Assembly: GCF_000189635.1 (NCBI RefSeq)
Contig: NW_002475934.1
Coordinates: 1-26,995, forward strand
Reading direction: 5' to 3'
DNA from: Tetrahymena thermophila SB210
Taxonomy: Eukaryota > Ciliophora > Oligohymenophorea > Hymenostomatida > Tetrahymenidae
DNA length: 26,995 bases
A model generated the notes under the pieces. It saw nothing but the letters and a program-made list of their open reading frames with translations. It searched no databases and was not told where the DNA came from. A program made the translations under genes and the position numbers. Below, one piece after another: positions 1-10,685 of the stretch (position 1 is its first letter; each line of letters begins with the position of its first letter).

Positions 1-209
1 TATTTAATTTCCTATTATCTTAATTTAATAAAGAATTATTAGTGCTAACTGTTAATTTTATATTTGATGATATTAAGGGGTAATCGCCCTCCTCTTCATA
101 CTTCCCACTAATAATTTTACTTAAGTAAAGTGAATGAATTGTTAATATATTTATTGATAATTATTCATATTTAATAATAAATAAAATTAAAAAATATTAA
201 ATTTAAAAA
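1..209. other. 5' intergenic segment, no gene recognised
   Basis: I see no reading frame that I can support here. A short stretch around 74-112 is noticeably richer in G and C than its surroundings (a run of four G, then C-rich sequence), but it matches no RNA gene that I recognise. In the frame of the downstream gene there is a TGA at 135-137 and no ATG before 210, so this segment is probably 5' flank or leader of the gene at 210. Confidence 0.4.
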
Positions 210-1373
210 ATGGATTAGAGAAATTACATATTTTAGTGCTAATCACATAAAAAATATAATTGCAGATTGTTTGATTATAAAAATTTACAATTCTGTTGTG
301 ATAGATGCTTGATTTAAAATTAGTAGAAAAGTAAAGAGTAAATGTTACTCGTAATAGATCAAATTTTAAATTAAGATTAAGAAAATATAGGTATTATTGA
401 TAATTGGCCTATACTAGAAGATTAATAACTTTTAGATTAAATAAATGAAATATTAAGTTAACAATGCAACAAAACAAGATTATTAACTGAATTAGAGAAT
501 CATTTAAAAGAGATCAAAGATATTTTTAATTAAAGAATCGATTCATATATTAAGTTATTAACTTAAAACATATTAACAATCGATTAATAGTATATTCAGA
601 GTTTTTACAATAAAATTTCTCTTAGGGAAGAATTTGCTGAGCTTTTAAAAGAATACTAAAATAATTAAGATATTCAAAATATAAAAAAATTAATAAAATA
701 ATAAAATGAAAATTGCAAATAAAATACCGATTACTTAAAATTTGCTATATATTAATTTAATTAAACTCAGAAAACAACCTAAACACTTTAATAAATAAAT
801 AGCCAGCTGTTAGAATTTCTTTAAAAAATTTCAGATTAGTTAATAGAAAAGCATATTGATCTTATAAATAGCCCTGTTGAATAGAAAAATAATTAACTGC
901 TTATTTATTAATAAAATTAAATATTAAGAGATATTATAAATATCTCTGAATTTAAATGGGAAAATTTTGAAGAAATTTATAATGGTATGTAAATTAACAT
1001 CAATATTTCTCCAAATATTAATAGCTTTTCATAAGTAGTAAAAACCATTTTTGGTGTAAAAGATATTTTAGATGAATACAGAGATTAAAATGTAGAAGAA
1101 ATTTTACTAACGAAGGGATATAAAATGAAAGCATAAGATAACCAAAATAGTTTTGAAAGGTAGAGTCAATGGTGGATTCAATTAAATTAAATAAATTAGG
1201 TAAATTATGACGAATTATAAAATAGTTTCTTTAATAGAAATAATAAAAAAATAAAGACTTTTACTTTAAATAAGAATTTACCTTTAAAGAATATTTTAAA
1301 TTTATTAGTAATAAACTTAAAATAGCATTAAAAAAATCTTTAAATCTTTAAGAATTAAGCTATTTTGAATTGA
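210..1373 (+). CDS. B-box-like zinc-binding, coiled-coil protein (hypothetical)
   Basis: Single-exon gene of 387 aa, read with TAA/TAG as Gln and ending at TGA 1371-1373. The ATG at 210 is the first in frame after the upstream TGA at 135-137 and follows a run of A, as is usual for ciliate starts. The N-terminus has a Cys/His cluster (C10-x2-H13, C18, C29, C30-x2-C33) resembling the first half of a B-box zinc finger. The rest, about residues 45-350, is hydrophilic and rich in Gln, Asn, Leu, Lys and Glu, consistent with coiled coil. I see no signal peptide or membrane segment. B-box/coiled-coil proteins of unknown function are numerous in ciliates. The function here is unknown and the zinc-binding role is inferred from spacing only. 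The last ~40 codons become very AT-rich, so an unrecognised intron near the 3' end is possible. Confidence 0.75.
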
Positions 1374-1959
1374 TTTTTTGAGTTTTATATGAAATTTAAT
1401 TAATATTATCTGTTTATTTTTGTTTGTTTGTGATCGCCTTATAAAATTTTACAAAATTAAATTAAAAAAATTGTTAGAAGTTTATTAGCTTTCGTTTTAA
1501 ATTAGAATGAGGAAATAATTAATTAGGTATCAATCTTAATAATTTATAAAAGTGAAATATTTTTGATATAATTTACTAAAATATATTTATTATTTAAAAA
1601 TAAAAGGGTGTACTAACAAAAAAGGTTTCATTTTTAAATGAATTTGATAGAAGTGAATGAATTTCTTCTTTTTTAACTTTTATTTTGAAATATAATTACT
1701 ATTTTCAAGTGAGTGGCTTCTATTTTTTAATAATGTTAAAAAATGCATAAACTTTGTGAAATATATCATGTTTTTAATAAATAAATCCTAAAATTAAAAG
1801 TTAAAAAAATGTATGAATAAAACAATGAGGTATAATATTAGCATAAGCTATTAAATTTTATTTTTAAAACATTTATTAACATTTTTTGTTTTGTACATTT
1901 TTATTTATTTACAAATTATTATTTTTATCTGATAATATCTTTTATATTCAAAATAAATT

Positions 1960-2060
1960 TGATTAATTAATTTAATTTTTATTTTTATTTATTATTATTT
2001 AAATTTTCTTTTTTTTATTATTTATCTAATTTTATTTTATTTTATTTTTATTTGATTTTT
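1960..2060. repeat. low-complexity TTTTA/TTTAT tract
   Basis: This tract is almost pure T and A, with irregular TTTTA and TTTAT units. The most regular run, at about 2028-2058, repeats the five-base unit TTTTA several times. It is simple-sequence DNA typical of ciliate intergenic regions and I see no function. Confidence 0.6.
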
Positions 2061-2249
2061 TTATTTCATATAATTTTAAATTATTTTTATTATTTTAAAT
2101 TATTCTATTTTCTAATCATCTATGTATATCTAAAAATATTTCTATAAAATTATGAGTATCAGAATTATCTCCATTAATATTTTTTATCATCGAGCTTAAA
2201 TTATATGATTTTTTTATTGTAATTTTTTTATGATTGATTGATTTTACCA

Positions 2250-2285
2250 CATCATTTAAAATGATGAATAGGCTTTTTATAGCCT
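2250..2285. other. two adjacent small hairpins
   Basis: CATCATTT (2250-2257) and AAATGATG (2259-2266) form a perfect inverted repeat around one central base. Directly after it, AGGCT (2270-2274) and AGCCT (2281-2285) pair across a 6-nt loop. The second stem is GC-rich for this region. A TGATGA string resembling snoRNA box C overlaps the first stem, but I see no box D nearby. It could be a structured RNA or chance. Confidence 0.35.
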
Positions 2286-2724
2286 AAAAGAAGTTATTTA
2301 TTTTATTAGCGCAAGGATTAATTGTGTATTAAAAACTTGGTGTAATTCTATCCCATTGTTATATGCTTTATTCAAACATATATTGACTTTAAAAACTTAT
2401 TCCTTGTCTTTTAAAATAAATACTTCTTTTTTGATTTTTTAATATTTTTTGATTTTTAAATAATTATACAAATTTTTCAAGTGAGAAGAGATTTTAATTT
2501 AAGAAAGTTTGTAAAAACTTGATACTTTTTAATTATGTTTATTTATTCTTTTGGAAAATAGAAAAAATTATCTAAATAATTTTTGAAATCTTTCTTTTTT
2601 GTGATTGTTTTGGAAAATTAAATAAACATTAATTTGAAGTAAAAAGAAGTCAAATCATTTATAAATAAATTAACAAGTATATTTTAGACATATCTTATAA
2701 TTTAAGGTTTATTTTTATTAGGAA

Positions 2725-4064
2725 ATGAGCATTTAAAAGGCTAAAGAAGTAACTTAAATTAATACATTAAATAGTTGAATATTATAGGTTAACAATAATA
2801 AAATAAAATAAATTTAATAGACAATTCAAAAGTAGAAAGAATTGCTTTAAGAAGGAAAAAGCTATGAGTTTTCATAAAAGATAATTATGTTGGCAAATAG
2901 GTAAATCAATTTAATATATTAAATAAGGCATCTATTTATATTTATTTTTAGAAAAGTAACTACAGGTAATCAACAAGAATCTATTAACTTACTTCTGGAA
3001 GGTGCTAAAGAGCTTCTTTAATACAAAGATGTAAATGAGGCAACCAACTTAATTTATAAGGCTTTTGAGGTTTTAACATAAAATAAATAATTATTAAATG
3101 AAGAGCTTAAAAGTAAATTTGGCAATATTAATAATGTAGTTAAAAGTTAAATTATATAAATTTAAATTAGGTGAACTTATGTCTATCTTTTCCATTTTTC
3201 CTTAAGGTTTAGACAAGCTAAAATATGCTAACAAGATTTTAAATGAGTAAAACATTTTTTATTTTTGTGGTATAAATATTAATTACATTAATTTTAAGAT
3301 ATTTTATTGGCGACAAAGAAATAGGCAGAGTTGTAGCAATAGATTTATTGAATAATAAGTAATATCATGTAGCATAAAAATATATTATAAATTTAAATGA
3401 CTCATAGTTTTCTATAAGTTTCTTGCAAAAATGGATATCTACAGTCAATTGCGAAGTAGAGTCTGAATTCTTTGTTATAAGATATATATTGTGGTAAATG
3501 AAATGATTGATTGAAATCAAATAAATTGAAATTATTTTAATAAAAGTAAAATTAGCTAATAAAAGTTAGATGAGGCATAAGACATTTTGAATAGCTTTAA
3601 AAAAGATACTCCTTTCTACAATTTTACTAGTTGATTGATTTTTCTTTGATTTAAAAATATTTTAACTCTTAATTATTTTATAAAAGGTTTCTTAATAAGA
3701 GCGTGCAAAATAAAAAGTAGAAAAGCCTACTCTAAGCTCTCTTCCAAATATAACAGCATATTAAAATTAGATCCTTCTATTTAACTTGTATAATATTTTT
3801 ATTTAACAATTTATAATTTTTCAAAAGCTTAGCTCTATCATAAAATTTTTAAAAAATCCTAATTAATTTTTTATTTAATTAAAATATTTATTTTATTTAT
3901 AGCATTTAGATAATAAAAATATTTATTATTAATTAAAAATTTAAATGTTTAAAAATATTTTTTAATTTAAATAAAAGATGCTTAAAAGAATAGCTTGTAC
4001 CTACTTTGATTATGAAAAACAAGAAAGTGGTTTTGATGGATTATTCAATTCTATTTTTAGTTGA
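2725..4064 (+). CDS. GET4: GET4-like protein (tail-anchored protein insertion)
   Basis: Exons: 2725-2748, 2788-2900, 2952-3145, 3207-3246, 3299-3493, 3547-3629, 3687-3787, 3978-4064, giving 278 aa. All introns are GT...AG (39, 51, 61, 52, 53, 57 and 190 bp) and phases match throughout. GET4 is the alpha-solenoid scaffold that, with GET5 and SGTA/Sgt2, hands tail-anchored proteins to GET3 in the cytosol. Similarity to animal GET4 runs in order along the chain: an early helix pair containing INLLLEGAKELLQY, the middle motif NNKQYHVAQKY, the helix EFFVIRYILC followed by a Gln/Lys-rich helix, YNFTSFLIRACK with a later LKLDPS, and the C-terminal IACTYFDYE...GFDGLFNSIFS, which mirrors the GET4 tail. 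Length is slightly below the usual ~300 aa. The 39-bp first intron and the 190-bp last intron are the least certain. The identification is from memory of the family, without a search. Confidence 0.8.
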
Positions 4065-4950
4065 AAAAATATTTAAATATAAATTTCTATAATAAAAATA
4101 ATGATTCTTGTTTATAAAAATTAATCAGATTTATTTACAGTTTTTTCTTTGTTAAAATCAGAATAATTCTTTATATGAAAAATCATAAACAAAATTTACT
4201 TGCTTTTTTACTAGATTAATATGCTTTAAGTAATTTAAGATTATTGAAAATTTCAATACTACTTTAAAATAAAAATTTTGCTTGAATTATTTATTGATTT
4301 ATTAATTAAAAGCAACGAATGATTATTTTGGTACCATAAAAAATATAAAAATATACTTAAATTTATTTAAAGTTTTTTAAGTTTTAATTATGCAAATTTA
4401 TTATTTGCATAATCTAATCAAAATATATACAAATAAATTACTTGAAAAGGTGACCAAATCTCAGATTATTTATTGAAATAAATATTTTTCTAAAATCACC
4501 ATTTATGCAATTTGTATTAAAATTTTACTCAAAAAATAAAAAAAATTTAGAAAAATATTTTATGAAATTTACAATATTTTTAGCAGACAATTTTTTTCCA
4601 TAATGTAATATGTCAAATTTTACATCATATTTTAAATATAATTTTTGAAGATTACATATTTCTCTCATTGAATAATATAAAATTTATATTAACTTAATTG
4701 CATAATTATTGATGAACTTCCCTTTTAATGGTAATAATCCTAGTTTTATTAGAAAGCAATGTCTAAGAATATAAATGAATAAGATTAAGTTGGATGATTT
4801 TTTTTTAACAAAATGCAGTTAACAAGTTTTTTAATTTCAATTTAGTATAGTGTTATTGCTTTTTTATGGTGTAAATAAAAATAAGGTAAATTATTTAGCA
4901 AATTTTAATCTAAGAATTGCATAAAATAGTAGAATCTACTTATAAAAAGG
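4065..4950. other. intergenic region between GET4-like gene and histidine kinase
   Basis: This 886-bp AT-rich region holds one striking perfect inverted repeat (4387-4413) and otherwise nothing that I can identify. In the frame of the downstream kinase it is open from 4798 onwards, with an in-frame ATG at 4813 preceded by AACAAA. The kinase could therefore start 46 codons earlier than annotated. Confidence 0.5.
4387..4413. promoter_or_regulatory. perfect 11-bp inverted repeat containing ATGCAAAT
   Basis: ATTATGCAAAT (4387-4397) is followed by a 5-nt loop (TTATT) and its exact reverse complement ATTTGCATAAT (4403-4413). Each arm contains the octamer ATGCAAAT or its complement. It lies 323 bp after the GET4-like stop and 538 bp before the kinase ATG. 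It could be a dimeric protein-binding site upstream of the kinase or a hairpin in a transcript. Its function is inferred only from symmetry. Confidence 0.35.
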
Positions 4951-7900
4951 ATGGAAGCATTTAAATTCAATTTCAAAGAGCCTTTTAGGAGTATGAAAAT
5001 ATTTATAAAAAAGTACATTTCTGAAAAGAAGATGAGAAATTTAAAGAGATCTTAGTTCAATTATTATAAAAAGTATATACAGCAAATGGATAAAATAGAA
5101 ATGAAGCATTTTAAGGTAGTAGGAATAATTTTTACATCCATTTTAGTTATTGGATTTATTAATCTAATAATTTAATATGAAATTACAAACAAAGTAAGGC
5201 TCTACTAAGTTTTAGTCCTATCAGTCTAGCTTTTTTTAATGATCATTGTAACAACTATGCTTTAAGTAGCATCTACGCCCAATAAATATTTGTAGATATT
5301 CTATAAAATTTTACTTAATACTTTGTCAGTAGTTCCAATTGAGATTGCGATTTCTTAAGATGAGATAGAACTTGTCATGTGGTATTGTTTTCTAATAGGA
5401 GTGTTGGTAGTGGGACTCAGTATAAGTATGAAATCCTACTTAAGTAAAATAAGCTCCATTTTCCTCTAGTCTATATATTTAATAATAAGAATAAACACAG
5501 AGGCAAATTCAGAATTTAAGACCTATGTCATTAGAATGTTTTAAATAACGCTGGTTTCTATTATCATAATTTACATTTGCTAGGATAAAATAAAATAGTT
5601 TCTAATGGATTATTATGTAGATACCTAAAAGGGAAATACAGCTCACTCCGTTTTGAAAAGTTCCTTACCTATTCCTATATTTGCAGCAAAAATTAAAACT
5701 CAAAATTTGGATTCATCAAAGGTAATTTAAGAAGATATTAGCAGCTTAGATTTAGACATTGTTTTTGCTAATAAATTTTGTAGATAGATTTTCAATATAA
5801 AAAAGAAAATGGATATGAAAGATAAGTTAAAATATTTATTTCTATAAGGTGAACATAACAATGCTAATGATAATAATATCAATCCAGAATATGACGAGCA
5901 ATTAAAGTATTGCTTCGACAAAGCTTTTGAAGAAACAGATATAAACTGTTATTCTCCTGAGTACAGAGTTGCAAAGAGAAATTAAATTAGCTAAATGAAA
6001 TAGACTTCTTATTATTAACAAAAGAATTCATAGCAAATTGACTTAAATTTAAAATAAAACAATTTAAAATTAGAATCTGCTACACAAATATTAGAAAACA
6101 ACCATTCCAAGACGTCAAACACTCATACATTTTAAATAAACCCCATTCCAATTATATGCAATTCTAATTCGAATTAGACTACTTATAAATAAGAAAGTTA
6201 AGATCCTAATTAAATTTAACTTAACAATCACGACAGTAAATCTCAAATTAATTACTAAAATTAGCACAGAAATTCATTTAAATAAAAAGCTATGACTTAA
6301 TAATTTCTAAAGCAAAACTTTACTAAATAAGAAATCAAAGAATATGGCATGGCAAGCTCTCAGCTGACTACCATATTGTACTATCATATTTTATAAAAAC
6401 TCTATATGAATTTATTCAACAGGCAACGCATGGAACATAATGCTGAAAATAGTTCAGCGGGTAAATAGGAAAATTAATCAAAGTAACCACCCCCTTCATC
6501 TATAAAAAATCTTAGCCCTTAGGCTTCACAAGTTTTTGAGCAGTAACAAGAAGATATCTTTTTAGATGTTATGTATATTGACTCTGATAAAAAAAGGAGA
6601 AAATTCTTTGATATAAAAATTATTGAAATTGAATGGGAAAATGAGTAAGCTCTGATGGTAAATACTTTTAAATATAATCAAATTTTGTTTATTTATTTAT
6701 TTTTATTAAATTATTTTCCTCCTCAATAAAAAAATTTTAATAAACTTTTCAATCAATTCTAAATATAACCCAACTTTAGAAAAAAAATCTAATGAAACAA
6801 ATAAAAATTTTAAGATTTTAAAATAAATTAAAAAATAAAAAATATTTAAACAAATAAATGATAAAAATATAAATTATTTGTAATGAGATTGAGCAAAAAT
6901 TAAAAAAATATAATTTGATCATTTTTAATAAATTTATTTTATAAAATATTATGAAATAAACTTAATAAAAAATAGTATTAATTAGTTTGATAAAATAAAT
7001 ATTTAATTAATTTTTAGGTTATAATGAATGACATTTCAGAAAAAATGAGAATAAAACGCATGAAAGAAATAGACTCTTTCAAAAATGATATACTCTCAAC
7101 AATTACTCATAATTTAAAAACTCCTCTAAATGGGATTATTCTTATAGCTCAAACTTTACAAAATTAAGTTCAATCTAAAGTTAAAGATGCTGTTTCTGAT
7201 ATTCTATAAAATAGTAAAATGCTGCTTTACATGATCAATGATATTTTAGATTACTCGCGTTTATCGAAAGGAAATATTCACTTAAATTTAGAAACATTTA
7301 CTCTCTCAAAGCTTATTAAGGAAGTGCTATCTGTTTACAAAAGATAAACATAAGAAAAACATGTTAAATTAAATTATATGCTAATGGGAAATCTCTAAGT
7401 TTCTTGTAAGTTGATCAATGACTTTAGTAGAATTAAATAAATACTCATAAACCTTGTTGGAAATGCTGCTAAGTGCACATTTGAGGGCTCAATTACTATT
7501 ATCTTTGAAGTAACTTCCCCAAATCATCTGCTTATTTCTATCAAAGATACAGGTATAGGAATGAGTAATGAAACAATAAAGTCGATATAAAAAATATAAA
7601 TGAAAAGAAAAAAAGATATGAGGCATGGTAATGATATATTATTTATTAATTTAATTTTTTATGATAATTTTCTCTAAAATATCTTAATTTTTCTTAAAAT
7701 TAATTGATTTTTATATTTTAATTTCTATTCTTCAAAAAATATTTAATTTGTAGAATAGTATCTTAATGAATAATAATTTAACAAAATTTTAAAATATTTT
7801 AATATTAAGGTGTTGGGATAGGTTTGTTGATTGGAAAGAGTTTACTATAATTAGTTGGACCTGATACAGAGTTTAGAATAGAAAGTTAAGAAAATCAAGG

Positions 7901-10066
7901 AAGCACATTTTCTTTTAAAGTATTTTTAGTGCACAATAAATCTAGATGCAGTAATGCAGAAGGATTACAAATATCGTAAATTTATTCCAAATTTGAATTT
8001 AAAATGATATTAATTTTAAAAATAGGTAATTATAAAATTTCTTCTAGATAGACAAAAGTGCTTTTGATTACAATACGAGTTAGATGATGCAAAAAAATAA
8101 TTTTATTATATCTAAATCTCGAAATAATCAAATAAACACTATTTTGGAAGAGGTAAAGCCATATGAAAAATAGGACACTGATAATAAATTGAATTTTAAA
8201 GAATGCATATCTCAAAAAATTATTACTGAGGAACCCAGAGATACTTACAAGAATACTGAAAGTTAGGATACAGATTAATATTTTTTAAATTTAGATTCAT
8301 AACGAAGGAAAAATACAGGTGATTCTAAAATGAAGTATAAGAAAGAATAGTTCAATTTAAGAAAAATTAGTTTAACTGATAATGGATAAGTTAGAAATAA
8401 ACCTAACATAAATTAAAATTGGAACTTAAAAAATTAAGACTTTGACTTTAACAATTTGCTATAAAATAAGAAATAACACCCAGAACAATCAAGTATGGAT
8501 GAATTTGAAGACGAATAGCAAGTAGAAGATGGTGTTGTGGCAAATAAATATATAGACACTAATATAAACGATTTAAAAGCAAGCTAAATTAGAGTTATTC
8601 CATACCACCTTAATTCAACACAAATTGTTAACTCTAAAATTAATAAAGGTAGTCATGGAAGAGCAAATAGTGGAGGTTCAGATTCATTCAGAAGCAACTT
8701 CAACGAATTATTTGCTTCTTATGAAAATTCGCCAACTGGTCAACTTAAAATGTAATATGAAAAAAGTATTGATTCAAATAGAGAATATATACAATATAAC
8801 AATGTTAAATTTAACCTTAGCCCAAACTATGAGACTGATTCTGTTTACACACAAACTTCAAAATAAAATAGTGAACATTTTAATAATAATTATTTTGGAA
8901 TTAATAAGTCGTTATAGAAGAGTGTTGCTAAACTATCTTAATACAATAGCTCTTTTTCAAATAAAGAGTAAATTAATATTTTTTAATCATCTCCAAACTA
9001 AACCAAGAGGCAATCTTTTAATTAACCTTATGAATCAAGTGGTATAAAAACTTTAAGAGATCATTGTGAAAAAAGTGAGCCCAATTTTAATATATTGACA
9101 TATAATTAATATTAAAAATTGTCAGTAAATGATAGTTTAAATAATACTCCGAATTATCCTACCTAATAAAATCTAATCTCCAAATCTAATTAATTGTTCT
9201 TAAATAATAACAATTTTTTATAGAATCCAGTATCTTAGAATATAGCAAGAGAAAAATTAAGAATAAGACAACATTCTAATACTGATAATAAAGAAAAAAA
9301 TAGAGAGAGATACTACAGCGCATACTAAAATTCTACTTACACTTCCTAAACAAATAAACTTTTTAAATTTAACTCTAATGCAAATCTTGAAGATTCTAAA
9401 AAATAATCGACCTTTAACTATCAAGGAGGAGGAAGATTATACGAATTTATAGAAGAGAGTAGAGACTAAGATGATAACAAAAATGAAATTGGAGAATCAG
9501 GAGCTTAAAAGCATCTAAGTATTAACAAATAATATCACACAATCCACTCATCTACTACTTTATACGTAGAAAATAATAATATAAACCTAACAATATCTTA
9601 AAATATTCCATTTTATGATTAAAAATCTATTCATAACGGCTAATTGAATTATTAAGAAGCTATCCAGGACTATTTTGAAAACACAACAATTAAAGTCTTA
9701 ATTGTAGATGATACTGTATTTAATATTAAGGCTTTGAGAAATCTTTTGTAAAAATACAAAACTATACAAGTCGAAGAAGCTTTTAATGGGTAGTAAGCTG
9801 TTTAAAAAGTTGAATAATCCTAATTTGACATTATATTTATGGATATTAACATGCCTGTAATGGATGGGTTTCAAGCTACAAAAAAAATAAGAGAATTATA
9901 AAAAGAAAATAAAATATTTTATAAACCAATTATTATCATAGTAACTGCATTTGGAGATTAAGAAAACAGAAGTTTGTCTTTCTAATCGGGAGCAGATGAG
10001 CATATTGAAAAACCTCTTACCTTGGATTCTATCTAAAAAACAATATATTAACTCATAAGAAGGTGA
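4951..10066 (+). CDS. Membrane-anchored hybrid histidine kinase with receiver domain
   Basis: Exons: 4951-6657, 7018-7627, 7810-7975, 8026-10066, giving 1507 aa. Introns are 360, 182 and 50 bp, all GT...AG. This is a two-component sensor: it autophosphorylates a His and passes phosphate to its own receiver Asp. After a basic N-terminus come about five or six hydrophobic segments (first at 56-75, last near 193-211), then an Asn/Gln-rich region and a PAS-like stretch at ~520-590. The kinase core has the H-box HNLKTPLNGI with H600, the N-box NLVGNAAK with N714 and N718, G1 DTGIG (D746, G748, G750) and G2 GVGIG from 773. All key residues are present. Residues ~830-1380 are an Asn/Gln/Ser-rich linker. 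The receiver has D1389/D1390, acceptor D1434 in FMDINMPVMDG, T1468 and K1490. The start is uncertain: an in-frame ATG at 4813 would add 46 residues. The signal sensed is unknown. Confidence 0.9.
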
Positions 10067-10685
10067 GCTTTTAAAATTAAAATATTTTTAATTTTGAAAT
10101 TACAAAAACTTATCATTCTAAAATTTAAATTAATATTCAAAATACTTGAAGTTACTTTCATGTTAAAGCGAATATAAAGCTAGTATTTATTCTTTAAAAA
10201 TAAATTTTAAAAATTTTTCTTTTTTTGTAAAGCTGATGAATGACATATTTAGTGTTAAATTGTAAGTGAGAATATTTGTATATCTAGTTTATGATTAGAT
10301 AGATCTTTTTATTTAAAATCTTAAAATTTGCTTTACAAATTAATTTATTTTTTCATGTATTTATAAGATGATAAAATGTACCCAACTATTAAATATAATT
10401 TTTAATAAAAGATAATTCAAAAATTTATTTTCAAATAAGAAGTAAAAAATGTTTAGTTTTATTGATTAAAAATTATTTGGTTAATATTTACATACAACAA
10501 ATTAATTAAGACTTGAATTGAAAATTTATTCACTTTTTAAAAGAAGAAAATAAATAATATTAAATAACAAAATTTTTTGAAATAAAGAATGTTATTATTT
10601 CATAAAAAAGCGTTTATTAAATACAGTAAATAGTTATTAAATGAATTACATATAAAATTTAACTTAAAAACAGTATATTATGATA
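10067..10685. other. intergenic region between convergent genes
   Basis: This 619-bp region separates the stop codons of the plus-strand kinase and the minus-strand giant membrane protein, so it contains both 3' flanks. From about 10480 onward it is alignable with 23365-23565, the 3' flank of the paralogue (shared strings such as CATACAACAA and AATAACAAAA). The gene duplication therefore included roughly 200 bp of downstream sequence. No gene or terminator signal is recognisable. Confidence 0.55.

Larger units (their letters stand above)
1374..2724. other. intergenic region, AT-rich, no protein gene seen
   Basis: This 1.35 kb lies between the B-box gene and the GET4-like gene. It is AT-rich with frequent TGA in all frames. 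It contains a T-rich low-complexity tract around 1960-2060 and a pair of adjacent hairpins at 2250-2285. A 10-base string at about 2309-2318 resembles part of U6 snRNA, but the rest of U6 is absent. The right end must hold the promoter of the GET4-like gene, but I recognise no defined element. Confidence 0.5.

Noticed and set aside
2309..2318. GCGCAAGGAT string resembling part of U6 snRNA.
   Set aside because: The ACAGAGA box and the remainder of U6 are absent around it.
3146..3170. A possible 25-nt Paramecium-style intron in the GET4-like gene.
   Set aside because: A 61-bp intron (3146-3206) with a pyrimidine-rich acceptor gives the same phase, a better match to GET4 and fits the other intron sizes.
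8026..8051. A 26-bp intron in the kinase gene.
   Set aside because: A 50-bp intron at 7976-8025 keeps the frame, has a normal length and gives a more plausible joined sequence.
8625..9047. 140-codon open frame on the plus strand under the standard code.
   Set aside because: It is an out-of-phase shadow within the low-complexity linker of the histidine kinase.
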